A stretch of 64,000 bases of DNA from assembly GCA_049115735.1 (NCBI GenBank), contig JAGDZP010000039.1, positions 1-64,000 of the forward strand, written 5' to 3'. The first letter of the stretch is position 1. Every line of letters begins with the position of its first letter. A program made the position numbers and the translations under genes. The stretch comes from CAXBNB01 sp049115735 (GTDB taxonomy: Bacteria > Bacteroidota > Bacteroidia > Cytophagales > Cyclobacteriaceae). The notes below the pieces were generated by a model. That model was given only the letters and a program-made list of their open reading frames with translations. It did no database searches and was not told where the DNA came from. Below are positions 22,923 through 33,100 of this stretch, one piece after another.

Positions 22923-24345
22923 AAACAAAGAACAGAAAACCAAGGCAATACAGCTCGGGCTATTTGTGGCTACTCTCATTGCGACCACCCTATCAGGAGC
23001 TGAGTTGATGACAGCAAAATCATTGTTCGTTGGAGAAGACAGACTCGGTTTCGATGATTTCCTGAAAGGCACACAATACTCTTTTGCCTTCCTTGCAATT
23101 CTAACTTGTCATGAATTTGGGCATTATTTCGTGGCTCAACATCACAAAGTTAAGGTCACCCTGCCCTACTACATTCCACTCTGGTTAGGATTTGTCTCAC
23201 CTTTTTCTATTGGAACAATGGGTGCTGTTATAAGAATAAAAGAGCACATCAATAGTAGAAAAAAGTATTTTGATATTGGTGTGGCCGGACCACTAGCTGG
23301 AGTTGTCGTTGCTATTCCCATTTTAATTTTCGCTTTCATCAACCTTCCCGGACATGAATATGTCTTCAATATTCATCCAGGCTATGCACAATACGGTTCC
23401 AATTATCACACTGAAGTATATACTTATGACTATATCAAGAGTCAACAATACCCCTATTATCAGGAATACAGAGCTGAAGACTCCCTGAGCTATATAGATG
23501 AATTCCAAACCATTGAAGGTTGGGGATTTCCAGAATATCAAGCTACAGGGTTATCAATAAATTTGGGTAAGCCACTTTTATACTCCTTACTACAAGACAT
23601 ATTCGTTGAAGACAAATCCCTACTCCCGCACGACAATGAGTTATTACATTATCCACTCTTAGTCGCTTGTCTATTGGCTTGCTTGATTACAGCTCTTAAT
23701 CTATTTCCTATTGGGCAATTGGATGGTGGCCATATTTTATATGGTTTGATTGGTGCCAAATACCATAGAAAGGTGACACAATTTATCTTCCTGCTTCTAC
23801 TGTATTATTCTGGCCTGGGAATCATCACTCCGTTCAATCTAGTCGAAGTATTTTCGAGTATCAAGGTACTTTACCTGCCTTTGTTGTACTACTCCTTCGC
23901 AAGTTTTAAACCCAATCAAAAGGATCGCTTAATGTATTTTCTACTGGTGTTGGCAGCACAGATGGCTACTAGTTTTTTATTCCCAAAAATAGAAGGGTAT
24001 GCTGGTTGGGTATTATTTGCTTTTTTAATAGGTAGATTTTTAGGCGTATACCACCCTCCTGTTGATCACGACGAGCCTTTAGATATGAATCGTAAAATTA
24101 TTGGCTGGGTCTCATTAGGGGTATTTATACTCTGCTTTAGTCCAAAGCCCTTGGTAATGGAAGAAGTGATTTACAATAAGGATGATAAGTCTGAAACACC
24201 TACGTTTCTATCCGATGTAAAGCCTTCAGCATACTTTACACGGATTGACAGCCCCAGTTCGATTGCACGCGCCTCAATCATGTTCAAAAATTCAGGTGAT
24301 GAGATGAGCGTATTAGAAGCATCACCTTCGGGATCGAAGAACTGA
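22915..24345 (+). CDS. Site-2 protease family (M50) membrane metalloprotease
   Basis: Intramembrane zinc protease, 476 residues with multiple membrane helices. The zinc motif CHEFGHYF lies near residue 65, and the third ligand region LFPIGQLDGGHILYG near 263. GPLAGVVVAIPIL is a conserved helix between them. The protein should end after its last helix (about residue 410). The remaining tail, from about 24171, is the exact antisense of the bshB1 3' end. The two genes therefore overlap tail to tail by 175 bases, suggesting a lost original stop. The start overlaps the HAD gene by 8 bases. Confidence 0.88.
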   Translation: MFKNKEQKTKAIQLGLFVATLIATTLSGAELMTAKSLFVGEDRLGFDDFLKGTQYSFAFLAILTCHEFGHYFVAQHHKVKVTLPYYIPLWLGFVSPFSIGTMGAVIRIKEHINSRKKYFDIGVAGPLAGVVVAIPILIFAFINLPGHEYVFNIHPGYAQYGSNYHTEVYTYDYIKSQQYPYYQEYRAEDSLSYIDEFQTIEGWGFPEYQATGLSINLGKPLLYSLLQDIFVEDKSLLPHDNELLHYPLLVACLLACLITALNLFPIGQLDGGHILYGLIGAKYHRKVTQFIFLLLLYYSGLGIITPFNLVEVFSSIKVLYLPLLYYSFASFKPNQKDRLMYFLLVLAAQMATSFLFPKIEGYAGWVLFAFLIGRFLGVYHPPVDHDEPLDMNRKIIGWVSLGVFILCFSPKPLVMEEVIYNKDDKSETPTFLSDVKPSAYFTRIDSPSSIARASIMFKNSGDEMSVLEASPSGSKN

Positions 24346-24887
24346 GACTTGAAGGCGCGTACCGCTTCCATTCTTTTCTCCCAGAACTTGGATACATCCA
24401 CAACTATGTCAGGCTTGACCCAGTCTGTTTGTATGTAATGATAAAGTTTATCAGCCCGCCAACTCTCCTGTTTCTTCTTATCCAATTTCGTTTCTATTCT
24501 TTTTAGACCGGCCATGAAGTTAGATTGAACCACCAGTTCTGAAGCCTTGGCATGGTCAGGGTGACGATCTTTTATGGCATTGCACAGAATCATATCCGGT
24601 TGGTACTTACGAATTATTTGGACAATTGCCATTTGATGTTTTTTGTCATTGACGAAAAAAACATCTTCAAAAGCCAAATTTTCTCTAACAGAAATGCCTA
24701 GTGTTCTACCAGCTGCTACAGCTTCCATATACCGCTCATCGGGTGTACCCCTGGTACCCATTTCTCCTCTTGTGAGGTCAACAATGCCCACCTTTTTACC
24801 ACTTTCAACAAGTGACAATATAGTGCCTCCACAGGATAGCTCTGCGTCATCAGGATGCGCAGCAAAAACAAGAACGTCAAGTTTCAT
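24171..24887 (-). CDS. bshB1: Bacillithiol biosynthesis deacetylase BshB1
   Basis: Zinc-dependent deacetylase that converts N-acetylglucosaminyl malate to glucosaminyl malate in bacillithiol synthesis. LDVLVFAAHPDDAELSCGG at the N-terminus carries the AHPDDAE zinc and catalytic motif, and NAIKDRHPDHAKASELV near residue 108 carries the HPDH motif. The C-terminal YAEGFTSDRNVG is typical of the family. The 238-residue length is normal. It is the last gene of a run with trxB and an M23 peptidase (gaps of about 61 and 65 bases), and overlaps the site-2 protease 3' end. Confidence 0.93.
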   Translation of the reverse strand: MKLDVLVFAAHPDDAELSCGGTILSLVESGKKVGIVDLTRGEMGTRGTPDERYMEAVAAGRTLGISVRENLAFEDVFFVNDKKHQMAIVQIIRKYQPDMILCNAIKDRHPDHAKASELVVQSNFMAGLKRIETKLDKKKQESWRADKLYHYIQTDWVKPDIVVDVSKFWEKRMEAVRAFKSQFFDPEGDASNTLISSPEFLNMIEARAIELGLSIRVKYAEGFTSDRNVGVSDLSSLL

Positions 24888-24948
24888 CTACAATTCTTTT
24901 TTGTCTCTTTAGCCCACAATTTAGGAGAAAATAATGAACACCGAGTAT

Positions 24949-25974
24949 CTAAGTTAATCTCAGTCGTCTACCTACCCGCAATATGGTTTTTCTGGTGATA
25001 CCATTCAAACGGCAAATCTTGGTAATGGATATGCCATAGCGATAGCTGATATGGCTAAGTGTATCACCACTTCTAATTCTATGGTAGCGAATCTTCCTGG
25101 CTTCCTTTAAATATGCAAAAGACTCAGAAGTAATCGTAAGGCTATCCATTTTCAATTTGTCATTTTCAAAATCAAAAACCGTAACCGGATCAATAGCATT
25201 ACCCTGGTAGCGTATTTCGAAATGTAAATGTGGTCCAGAGCTTCTGCCTGTATTTCCCCCCAAGCCAATCACATCCCCAGACTTCACCTCGTCCCCAACC
25301 TTCACAAATCTTTTCTTAAAATGTCCATAAAGCGTCTCTAATCCATTATAATGTCGGACTAGCACATAGTGTCCATAACCATATCTATCGTAATGTGCCA
25401 CCCTTACAATACCATCAAAAGCTACTCTAACAGAGTCACCCATATTGACCCTCAAATCGGTACCATAGTGCCAACGCCAACGTCTAAGACCAAATGGAGA
25501 TGTAATATGCCCCTGGCTAATAGGAATGCTCCATCCTAGCTTCGGGTTTGCATAGCACAGAGGTAAGGAAACGGTATCCTTAAATTTTTCACCATCTAAA
25601 TCATAAGGGTTCACCTTATTTGAATCCCATATCGAATAGTACTCCCTCAGTGTGACCCACACCGAATCAATCTTTAATTGCTCCGATACCTGAACCGGAA
25701 CATTGAATGCCAGGGGAATTAGTGCTGTATCCTCATGAACTATTGTGAGCTCACGCTTGAGATTAATCTCTTCCTGATACATGAGACTATCGATATAGGA
25801 TGTATCTAATATAAAAACATCTTCAGCCAGCTCAGGCTCCCATTCAGGTTCAGCCTGCACTTCAATTTTTTTATTTTTGAACTTAAAAAAATCTCCCAGT
25901 CTTTTTTTCTTTTGACTGAGAGATTCACTGGTCATTGCCATCATTAATAAAATGACAAGTGTGACAAATTTCAT
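24949..25974 (-). CDS. Secreted M23 peptidoglycan endopeptidase with LysM
   Basis: Periplasmic cell-wall hydrolase of 341 residues. A signal peptide (MKFVTLVILLMMAMTSESLS) is followed by a low-complexity basic and acidic region. The M23 domain spans about residues 165-265, with the zinc ligands in HYGTDLRV and SSGPHLHFE, so it looks catalytically intact. A C-terminal LysM domain (about 297-340: HRIRSGDTLSHISYRYGI) should bind glycan. It lies between trxB and bshB1, probably in one transcript. Confidence 0.92.
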   Translation of the reverse strand: MKFVTLVILLMMAMTSESLSQKKKRLGDFFKFKNKKIEVQAEPEWEPELAEDVFILDTSYIDSLMYQEEINLKRELTIVHEDTALIPLAFNVPVQVSEQLKIDSVWVTLREYYSIWDSNKVNPYDLDGEKFKDTVSLPLCYANPKLGWSIPISQGHITSPFGLRRWRWHYGTDLRVNMGDSVRVAFDGIVRVAHYDRYGYGHYVLVRHYNGLETLYGHFKKRFVKVGDEVKSGDVIGLGGNTGRSSGPHLHFEIRYQGNAIDPVTVFDFENDKLKMDSLTITSESFAYLKEARKIRYHRIRSGDTLSHISYRYGISITKICRLNGITRKTILRVGRRLRLT

Positions 25975-26039
25975 ATTTCCATGTAATTCAATAATCGTCT
26001 GTTTTGAAACAAAAAACTGACTATCTCAAGTTTCTATAA

Positions 26040-26984
26040 TTAAGCTAGTTCGGCTTCTTTGGCAGCCAGGAACCTTTCAGCGTCCAACGCTCCCATACAC
26101 CCACTACCAGCGGCTGTCACCGCCTGACGGTATATTTTATCTGCCGCGTCACCAGTCACGAATACACCTTCAACTTTAGTTCGGGAAGATCCTGGTTCTA
26201 CAATAAGGTATCCAGTTTCATCAGTCTCCAAATAGTCTTTGAAAATATCCGTATTTGGCTTGTGTCCGATTGCCACAAAAAAACCGTTTATGTTATACTC
26301 AGATTTCTCACCAGTAACGTTGTTCACCAACTTCATACCCGTTACTTCATCCTCACCAAGAACTTCTTCTGTTGAACTGTTCCAGAGAATCTCAATATTA
26401 TCATTATCTAATACTCTCTTCTGCATAATCTTAGAGGCCCTAAGCTCATCCCTTCGTACAATTAAATACACTTTTGGACAAATGTTTGCCAGATAAAGTG
26501 CTTCTTCTGCGGCTGTATCACCACCTCCAACTACAGCGACCGATTTTCCCCTATAAAAGAACCCATCACATACCGCACAACCTGAAACACCTTTATTCAT
26601 CAGACGTGATTCAGATTCTAATCCCAAATACTTAACACTAGCTCCTGTAGAAATAATGACTGCTTCTGCAGTGATTTCATGCTTTTCATCAACAATAACT
26701 TTGTGAGGATACGAAGAAAAATCCACTGATGTAGCCATTCCAAAACGCACATCCGTTCCAAATCTCTCAGCCTGCTTTTGTAGGTCAACCATCATTTCAG
26801 GACCTGATATGCCTTCCGGATAACCTGGGAAATTTTCCACATCCGTTGTGGTGGTTAATTGCCCTCCAGGCTCCCCACCTGTATATAGCACAGGATTCAA
26901 TCCAGCTCTTGAGGCATATATCGCAGCAGTATATCCGGCGGGTCCAGATCCTACTATCAGCACTTTTACATTTTCTTCTGTCAT
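26040..26984 (-). CDS. trxB: Thioredoxin-disulfide reductase
   Basis: FAD/NADPH enzyme that reduces thioredoxin. The 314 residues contain the N-terminal FAD motif GSGPAGYTAAIYASRAG, the redox pair in GCAVCDGFFYRG near residue 135, the NADPH motif VVGGGDTAAEEALYL, and the C-terminal GVFVTGDAADKIYRQAVTA. It is the first gene of trxB - M23/LysM - bshB1, placing two thiol-redox enzymes in one unit. About 200 bases separate it from the giant gene. Confidence 0.96.
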   Translation of the reverse strand: MTEENVKVLIVGSGPAGYTAAIYASRAGLNPVLYTGGEPGGQLTTTTDVENFPGYPEGISGPEMMVDLQKQAERFGTDVRFGMATSVDFSSYPHKVIVDEKHEITAEAVIISTGASVKYLGLESESRLMNKGVSGCAVCDGFFYRGKSVAVVGGGDTAAEEALYLANICPKVYLIVRRDELRASKIMQKRVLDNDNIEILWNSSTEEVLGEDEVTGMKLVNNVTGEKSEYNINGFFVAIGHKPNTDIFKDYLETDETGYLIVEPGSSRTKVEGVFVTGDAADKIYRQAVTAAGSGCMGALDAERFLAAKEAELA

Positions 26985-27135
26985 TTGTTCGTCTTCTTTA
27001 AAAAGTTTCCAAAATTAATATTTTAACTACTAAGGCAAACAGACTGAGCTCAAAAAAGATTCGTTTGCAATGGTTTGTTTATTTATCGCCCAATTGAGAA
27101 AATCTATTAAGGACAAAACTCACTCTAGAACAAAA

Positions 27136-27169
27136 AAAAGCCCTTCGAAAAAGTATTCAAAGGGCTTTT
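27136..27169 (-). terminator. Terminator of the giant T9SS gene
   Basis: A 10-bp stem AAAAGCCCTT / AAGGGCTTTT with a 14-base loop. Minus-strand transcripts run into eight T residues (complement of 27132-27139). It lies 18 bases after the stop codon. Confidence 0.85.
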
Positions 27170-27187
27170 AAAAGTATAGTTAAACAA

Positions 27188-30100
27188 TTAATGCGTAATC
27201 ATAAGTTTTTTATTTCTAAACTTCAAGTTTTCACCATTCAAAGAAATAAAATACATACCGGCTGGGAAATGCCTTGTTTCTAAACTGAAGCCTTCAGCAC
27301 CTGGCTTAAGCTTACCAAATTTGTAAACCTTACCTGTCTGATCATAGATAGACCAGTGCATTACTTCAATTGTTGTTTTCTCAAACACCACAAATACCTC
27401 CTGGTTTGCAGGGTTTGGATACAAGCTGTAATCTTCACCATTTAGAGTATTATCAATACCTGTTATCGTAGGACTAGTTTTGCCCACAACATCCTTCATG
27501 ACAGTCTGATAAATGGTCTTGCTTTCAACATCCTGAACGAATACCACAATAGCCAAGTCCGAGGCATCAACATTATTCGTGATATCCCATGACTGTGTAG
27601 TCTGTATGCTTACTCCACTTAAGAACTCTTTTTCTTCCCTTAAACCAATTCCACTTGGTAACATTTTCCTAAGTGCATTAATAGAAGTCCTTTCTGCATT
27701 GGAAGCACCGATTAGTTCTACATCCTTCTCTATGATAGCAATGTACAAGGCTAATTCGCGAGCTGTGCCGTCACCTATATCAGCTTGAGCTGTCGCCGTA
27801 ACATCAACTTCAAGAACCATCGGATCAGAACCAAAATTATCGCTGATAACAATATCAAACAAAGCATCTTCCAGTGAACTTCGAGCGATATCATTCCTGG
27901 TCCATGGAATTACTGTTTCTTCCGCCTCTGGGTCACCCAATTCGAACTGGCCATCAAGTACTGAAGCAGGCGCATCCGCAATACCATAATAGGCACTTCT
28001 TGCACTTGGATCTTCAGTATTCAAAATACTAATCGGATCTGGATTTGTCAATATTGGTGGGTTAGTACTTCCATCATATACATCCAATTCCCCGGCAAAG
28101 CTAGTATGGTAGTTAATGGATATTATATCGTCATTATTTTGTGATATGTCTCCCAAAATGTCGTTAATATCCTCAGTAACTGTCCTACTATCATCAGTAT
28201 TTGTATTTGAGAATTGTTCAAGCAGGACATTTTTAACCCTCTCATCAACACGGAAATTATCTAATGCAAATCCTTCTGATTCATCAGACGGGTTGGTACC
28301 TAGAGCAAATCTGAATATAACACCCTTATCTCCAATCTCAATTTCATCCAGCTTATGCCTACTGGAGGTCCATTCTGCTAAATTAGTATTTGCATCTGGA
28401 TCTAAGTTACTAGCCCAACCGTAATCCCGTGCACTTCCTCCTTCATTTTCAAATTGTTGACCAGGGAAACCGCTAATATCTGCATGAGTGTACCACTCCA
28501 TTCCAGTAGCATCACCATTTTCAATGGATCCAAGTACTAACCAAGTAAGCCCTCCATCCACTGAATACTGCAATACGACTCCATCTCTTTGATCAACGAA
28601 ATGGTATATCTTATCGAAGCTAACCATTGGTCTTTCAAGGGCGGAAATATCAAAACAAGGAGTGTATATCCATGACAACACTTCATTACTATTGTAATTA
28701 CCATCCAAATTTGTTGCCCAAACATTTCCATGATTTGTGTCATTGTTAATCAATACACCAGAAGGTACTCCAAACTGCCAGGTATTAAAATCAGACGGTA
28801 ATTTACCCCAATCACCATCACCATTGTCCGTTTGTTCCTTGTCATCTAGCGGTCTAAAGTCTACCGACCAACCAGCCGCTTCTATAACCACCCCAGATTC
28901 ACTTCCTCCTGTTGTAGATCGAATTTCTGTTCCAGGATCATAAGACCACTCTGTGAAATCTCTTGTCTGTGGCACGGCTGCATCAAAATCCTCAAAATAT
29001 GGCGCCACGGCTGTCGGTTGTACCGCTACCTTTCTCTCATGAATTTCAATGCAATCGTTGTTGGTGGTTAAAATTAACTGAACGTCATATACCCCCGGAT
29101 CAATATAGCTATGCTTCAATGTAAAATTATCTGGGTTTCCTTGAGTATCAATAAATACCGGATCGCTACCATCGTCATAATCAAAAGAAATTGATTTAAC
29201 CGTTCCAAAGCTTACTGAAGTTGGAGAAGCAACGAAAGTAAATTCAGAATCATCACAAATTCCTTCAACGGTAAAGTTTACATCAGGTATATCTCCTATC
29301 TGAACGTTTCGAGTCACTTCGACACTTGTACAACCCTTATCGCTTGTTGCCACCAATGAAGGGAAGTACTCACCCGCTTCAGAATATGTTTTAATTGGAG
29401 CAAAGTCCGTACTAGAATTGAAGGTATTGGGGTCATTATCATCTTCAGCCAAGAAATCATCAAAATCCCACAATACGCTAGCTATTCCATCCTCTGGTGC
29501 TGTCTCCAAAGTTGTAAAAGTAAATTCAACCGGTAATTTATCACAACCACCTATGGCATCAATATCAACTATTGGTTTGGTATTGATAATAATATCCTGA
29601 GTTGCTGAATTATAACACCCTGTTTCGTTATTAACATAAGTGTAAGTCACTGTATGTGTTCTCGTACCGCCATTAGCGTTGTAAGCATTGGTGAAATTCA
29701 CATCGTAGATATTATTCACATTTTTAGTTACACCCGGGCTACCTGTAATATTCGTTGCAAAATCACCTTGCCCAAGATCACTGATATCTGTTGTTTGTGA
29801 CAATTCCGTAAATGCAAATCCCCTAATTGGTAAAACCTCATCATCAATACAGAATTCGTTATTCGCTGTTCCAACACCTTGATCAACAATGAATTCTACG
29901 AATGGCTTAGGGTTGACGGTAATTTCAATGGTACTCTCACTAGGCACGTTTGCACAGGCTTTATCCGAGGTACTATATATATAAGTTATCTCGAATGTTG
30001 CGACATCCCCATTGTCTGTATTGGCTGTTGGATGCTCTGCATAAGCTTCTTCCGGGTTGAAGTATATTTCATCAAATCCAGAACCATTTACAATAGCTCC

Positions 30101-33100
30101 ATATAAAGCAGCAGCACTCAAAGGAGGATCACTCACAAAAGTACCCCCACTTCCTGTGCCAGTATCAAAGGTAATGTCTTCCACGAACAACCTAATTGGG
30201 TCAGCATCAATATCATGATCGATGCAGTAGTCGCTTTCATCGCGTGAGAAACCTGCAACATCCACTTTGATAGTCGGTTCTGGAGTACGATAGACCCTAA
30301 TGATCATTCTATTATCATAATCCACTACACCTGCTTCCGCATCAGACGCCAGGGTACTTCCTGTACAGCCAAATTCATTTGTATATGACATATCGAAAAT
30401 AAAGTCAATCGATGTAGCTGTCACTAGCGTAGGGTTAGCTGCTTCGGCCACTTGAATTGCAGCTCGTGGATAAAAGTATGCCTGTCCACTTGTACCAACA
30501 TTTTCAAGAGAGGTAGCACCCAGCTCATAATTGTTTTCAACAAATGATGCTGATGTTCGCGAACCTTGAACGACCTGATTTGTTACATCAGTTAACAATA
30601 TCCTATCTGCTATTGCGGCATCTGCATCAGAGATATCATCAATACAAACTTCAACCACACCCGCAACAACCAAAGACGAACCATTTTGAGTAATATCATA
30701 TTCAGGCACAGGTAGGTTGTGAATTGTAACTGATTGGGCAATCAAATTTGTACACAAAAATTCCGTTTCGTAAAACAAATCGATATCGACCGTTATCGAA
30801 CGACTGCTTCGAGTAGCAGTGGCACCTGAATCATCCAACATTCCTGCATTAATAGCATCAAGGAATAAACGCTCGATATTTATATCAGCTGTTCCATCGT
30901 TGTTGTCTTCCAGAGCTGCTGGAGTAGGTGTAAAATCTGATACGCTAAAAGTAGCAACAGTTATTCCACTCTCCTCGGCCAAAGAACTCCTCAAAGTCAA
31001 TCTTCCTTCATCTACGCATACTTCTTCGTCTGCGCTTGTTCCCTGTTGCTCATAAGTATAAGACAAGGTAGGGCGGGGATATATTTTGATTGTAATATCT
31101 GTGGTGCTTGTACAATTGTTAAAATTACCCTGATACTGGTCGAAAGACAGATCCTGATAAGTCATGGTAATCGTATGACTGGTAAACTCTCCTCCTACTT
31201 CAGAACCTCCTGCGCCCAAATGCCAGGTCATAAAATCTATGACTGGATTACCAGTACCACTGTCGGTAAATGTAGCCGAAGAGGCTACTGAAGAACCAAC
31301 GACAGAGTAGCTTAAATTGGCTAAATCAGAACCTGCAATAATTCCTGTATTAGTCGAAAGTGCCAATTCAAGATCGACATCTTCCTGACAGAATTCTTCA
31401 CCATCAGTGATCAGAGTAAAGTTAAGATCCGGTAAAGGTTGTTGAACATGATCTTCTGAAATAAAGTAACTACAACCAGAAATTCCCTTTGTAATGGTCA
31501 CATCAATAGTAAAGACAATTGAAGCTGAACTATAGGTAATGAAATTACCATTGCTCATTCCTGACACAGAGGCCAATCCTCTATTTAGGATTATAGAATT
31601 ACCATTCGCATCCTGAATATCTGTTGCATCGTTGGGCAGATCCCAGTCGAATGTATAGTCTGAATAATCTGAAATCCCATCTAATTCAACAAAGGCTGTA
31701 ATAGGAGAACCTTCGCAAATATCCTGAAACTTAATCTGCGCACCATCTTCCGCTGGGTCATCAGATCCAGTAACTTCAATTGGATCTGGCAATGGATTAA
31801 CATGTATGTCCTTATATATTACATGCTCGCATGCGTTTATATCAGAATAAGTATATTGTATGGTATAAGCTGCCCTAGGAGCATGCTCTGAAGGATGGGC
31901 AACTGCAGGGTTAAAAGTAGCCAGGTTATTACCTGTAGGTACTACTCCAGGACCACTGAATGTACCTCCACCAGCAAACACATCACCATCGGTATCTGTT
32001 CCAAATGCACCTACGAGATCAACCAGGTCATCATCATAACAAAACTCATCTCCTGAGTCATCACCAGCGATACCTTCAAAAGTTGAAGAATTGATATCCA
32101 CATCATTCACTGTAAACGAAATATCAGCTCTTGGATGCATCGTAATAGTCCTACTTATGGTATTGATACATTGGGATTCGTTTTCCTGATACTCTCTTGA
32201 TTTATCCTTATATTCAACAGTAATGGTATGGACTGTTGATGGTCCTCCAATTATTCTATACTCATCCGGAGAACCATTATTGTCGGTATCATAATTAACA
32301 GGAGCATTTCCTCCAGCTAATTCATGCCATCCCATAGTAGAGCCTGGAATTCCAAGGAAATCAATTTCTACATTTGTACCGCCACCAGATGCAATTTGAG
32401 CGGTAGCGGAATTAGCACTATTATATGAGTCCACAGACCAGGAAACGATATCACCAGCAGGTACTGGTGACCCACCATCAGTCAATATAGTCGTGAAACT
32501 TCCAAAGTCGGTACAATACTCATCGTTATCCTCAATAAAATCGAAATCCAATTCCGGCAATAATTGTTGCTCGTGATCTTCAATTATAGTGAAACCACAA
32601 CCAGGAGTGGCGGTACCCTGAGTAACTGTAACACTAATGGTGAAGTTTCGAGTATCCGAACTGAATGTAATAGAATTCGCCGTAACATCTCCTGTTACAG
32701 AAACAATTCCACTCATATCCGGTGTTCTGGACCCTGAATAGTCAGTTATTCCAGTCGCATCATTAGGTAAGTCCCATTCGAATGTATAGTTAGAATAGTC
32801 TCCAATGCCCAAATCAACATAAGCTACAATTTGAGATTCCTCACAAATTTCAAAAAACTTGATTTGATCACCACCTTGAGGGCCACCAGCTACTTCAATA
32901 GGATCAGGAAGAGGATTAACATATATATCTTTTTCTACAAAATTCTCACATCCAAACTCATCATTATATGTAAATCTGATTGTATGGGTAGAACGAGCAG
33001 CATGAGGTGTTCCATGTGCAATGGCTGGATCAAACAATGCATTATTATTGGCACCTGTTGGAATAATTGCCGCTGGCGTAGTTGTGCTAGAAAAACTACC

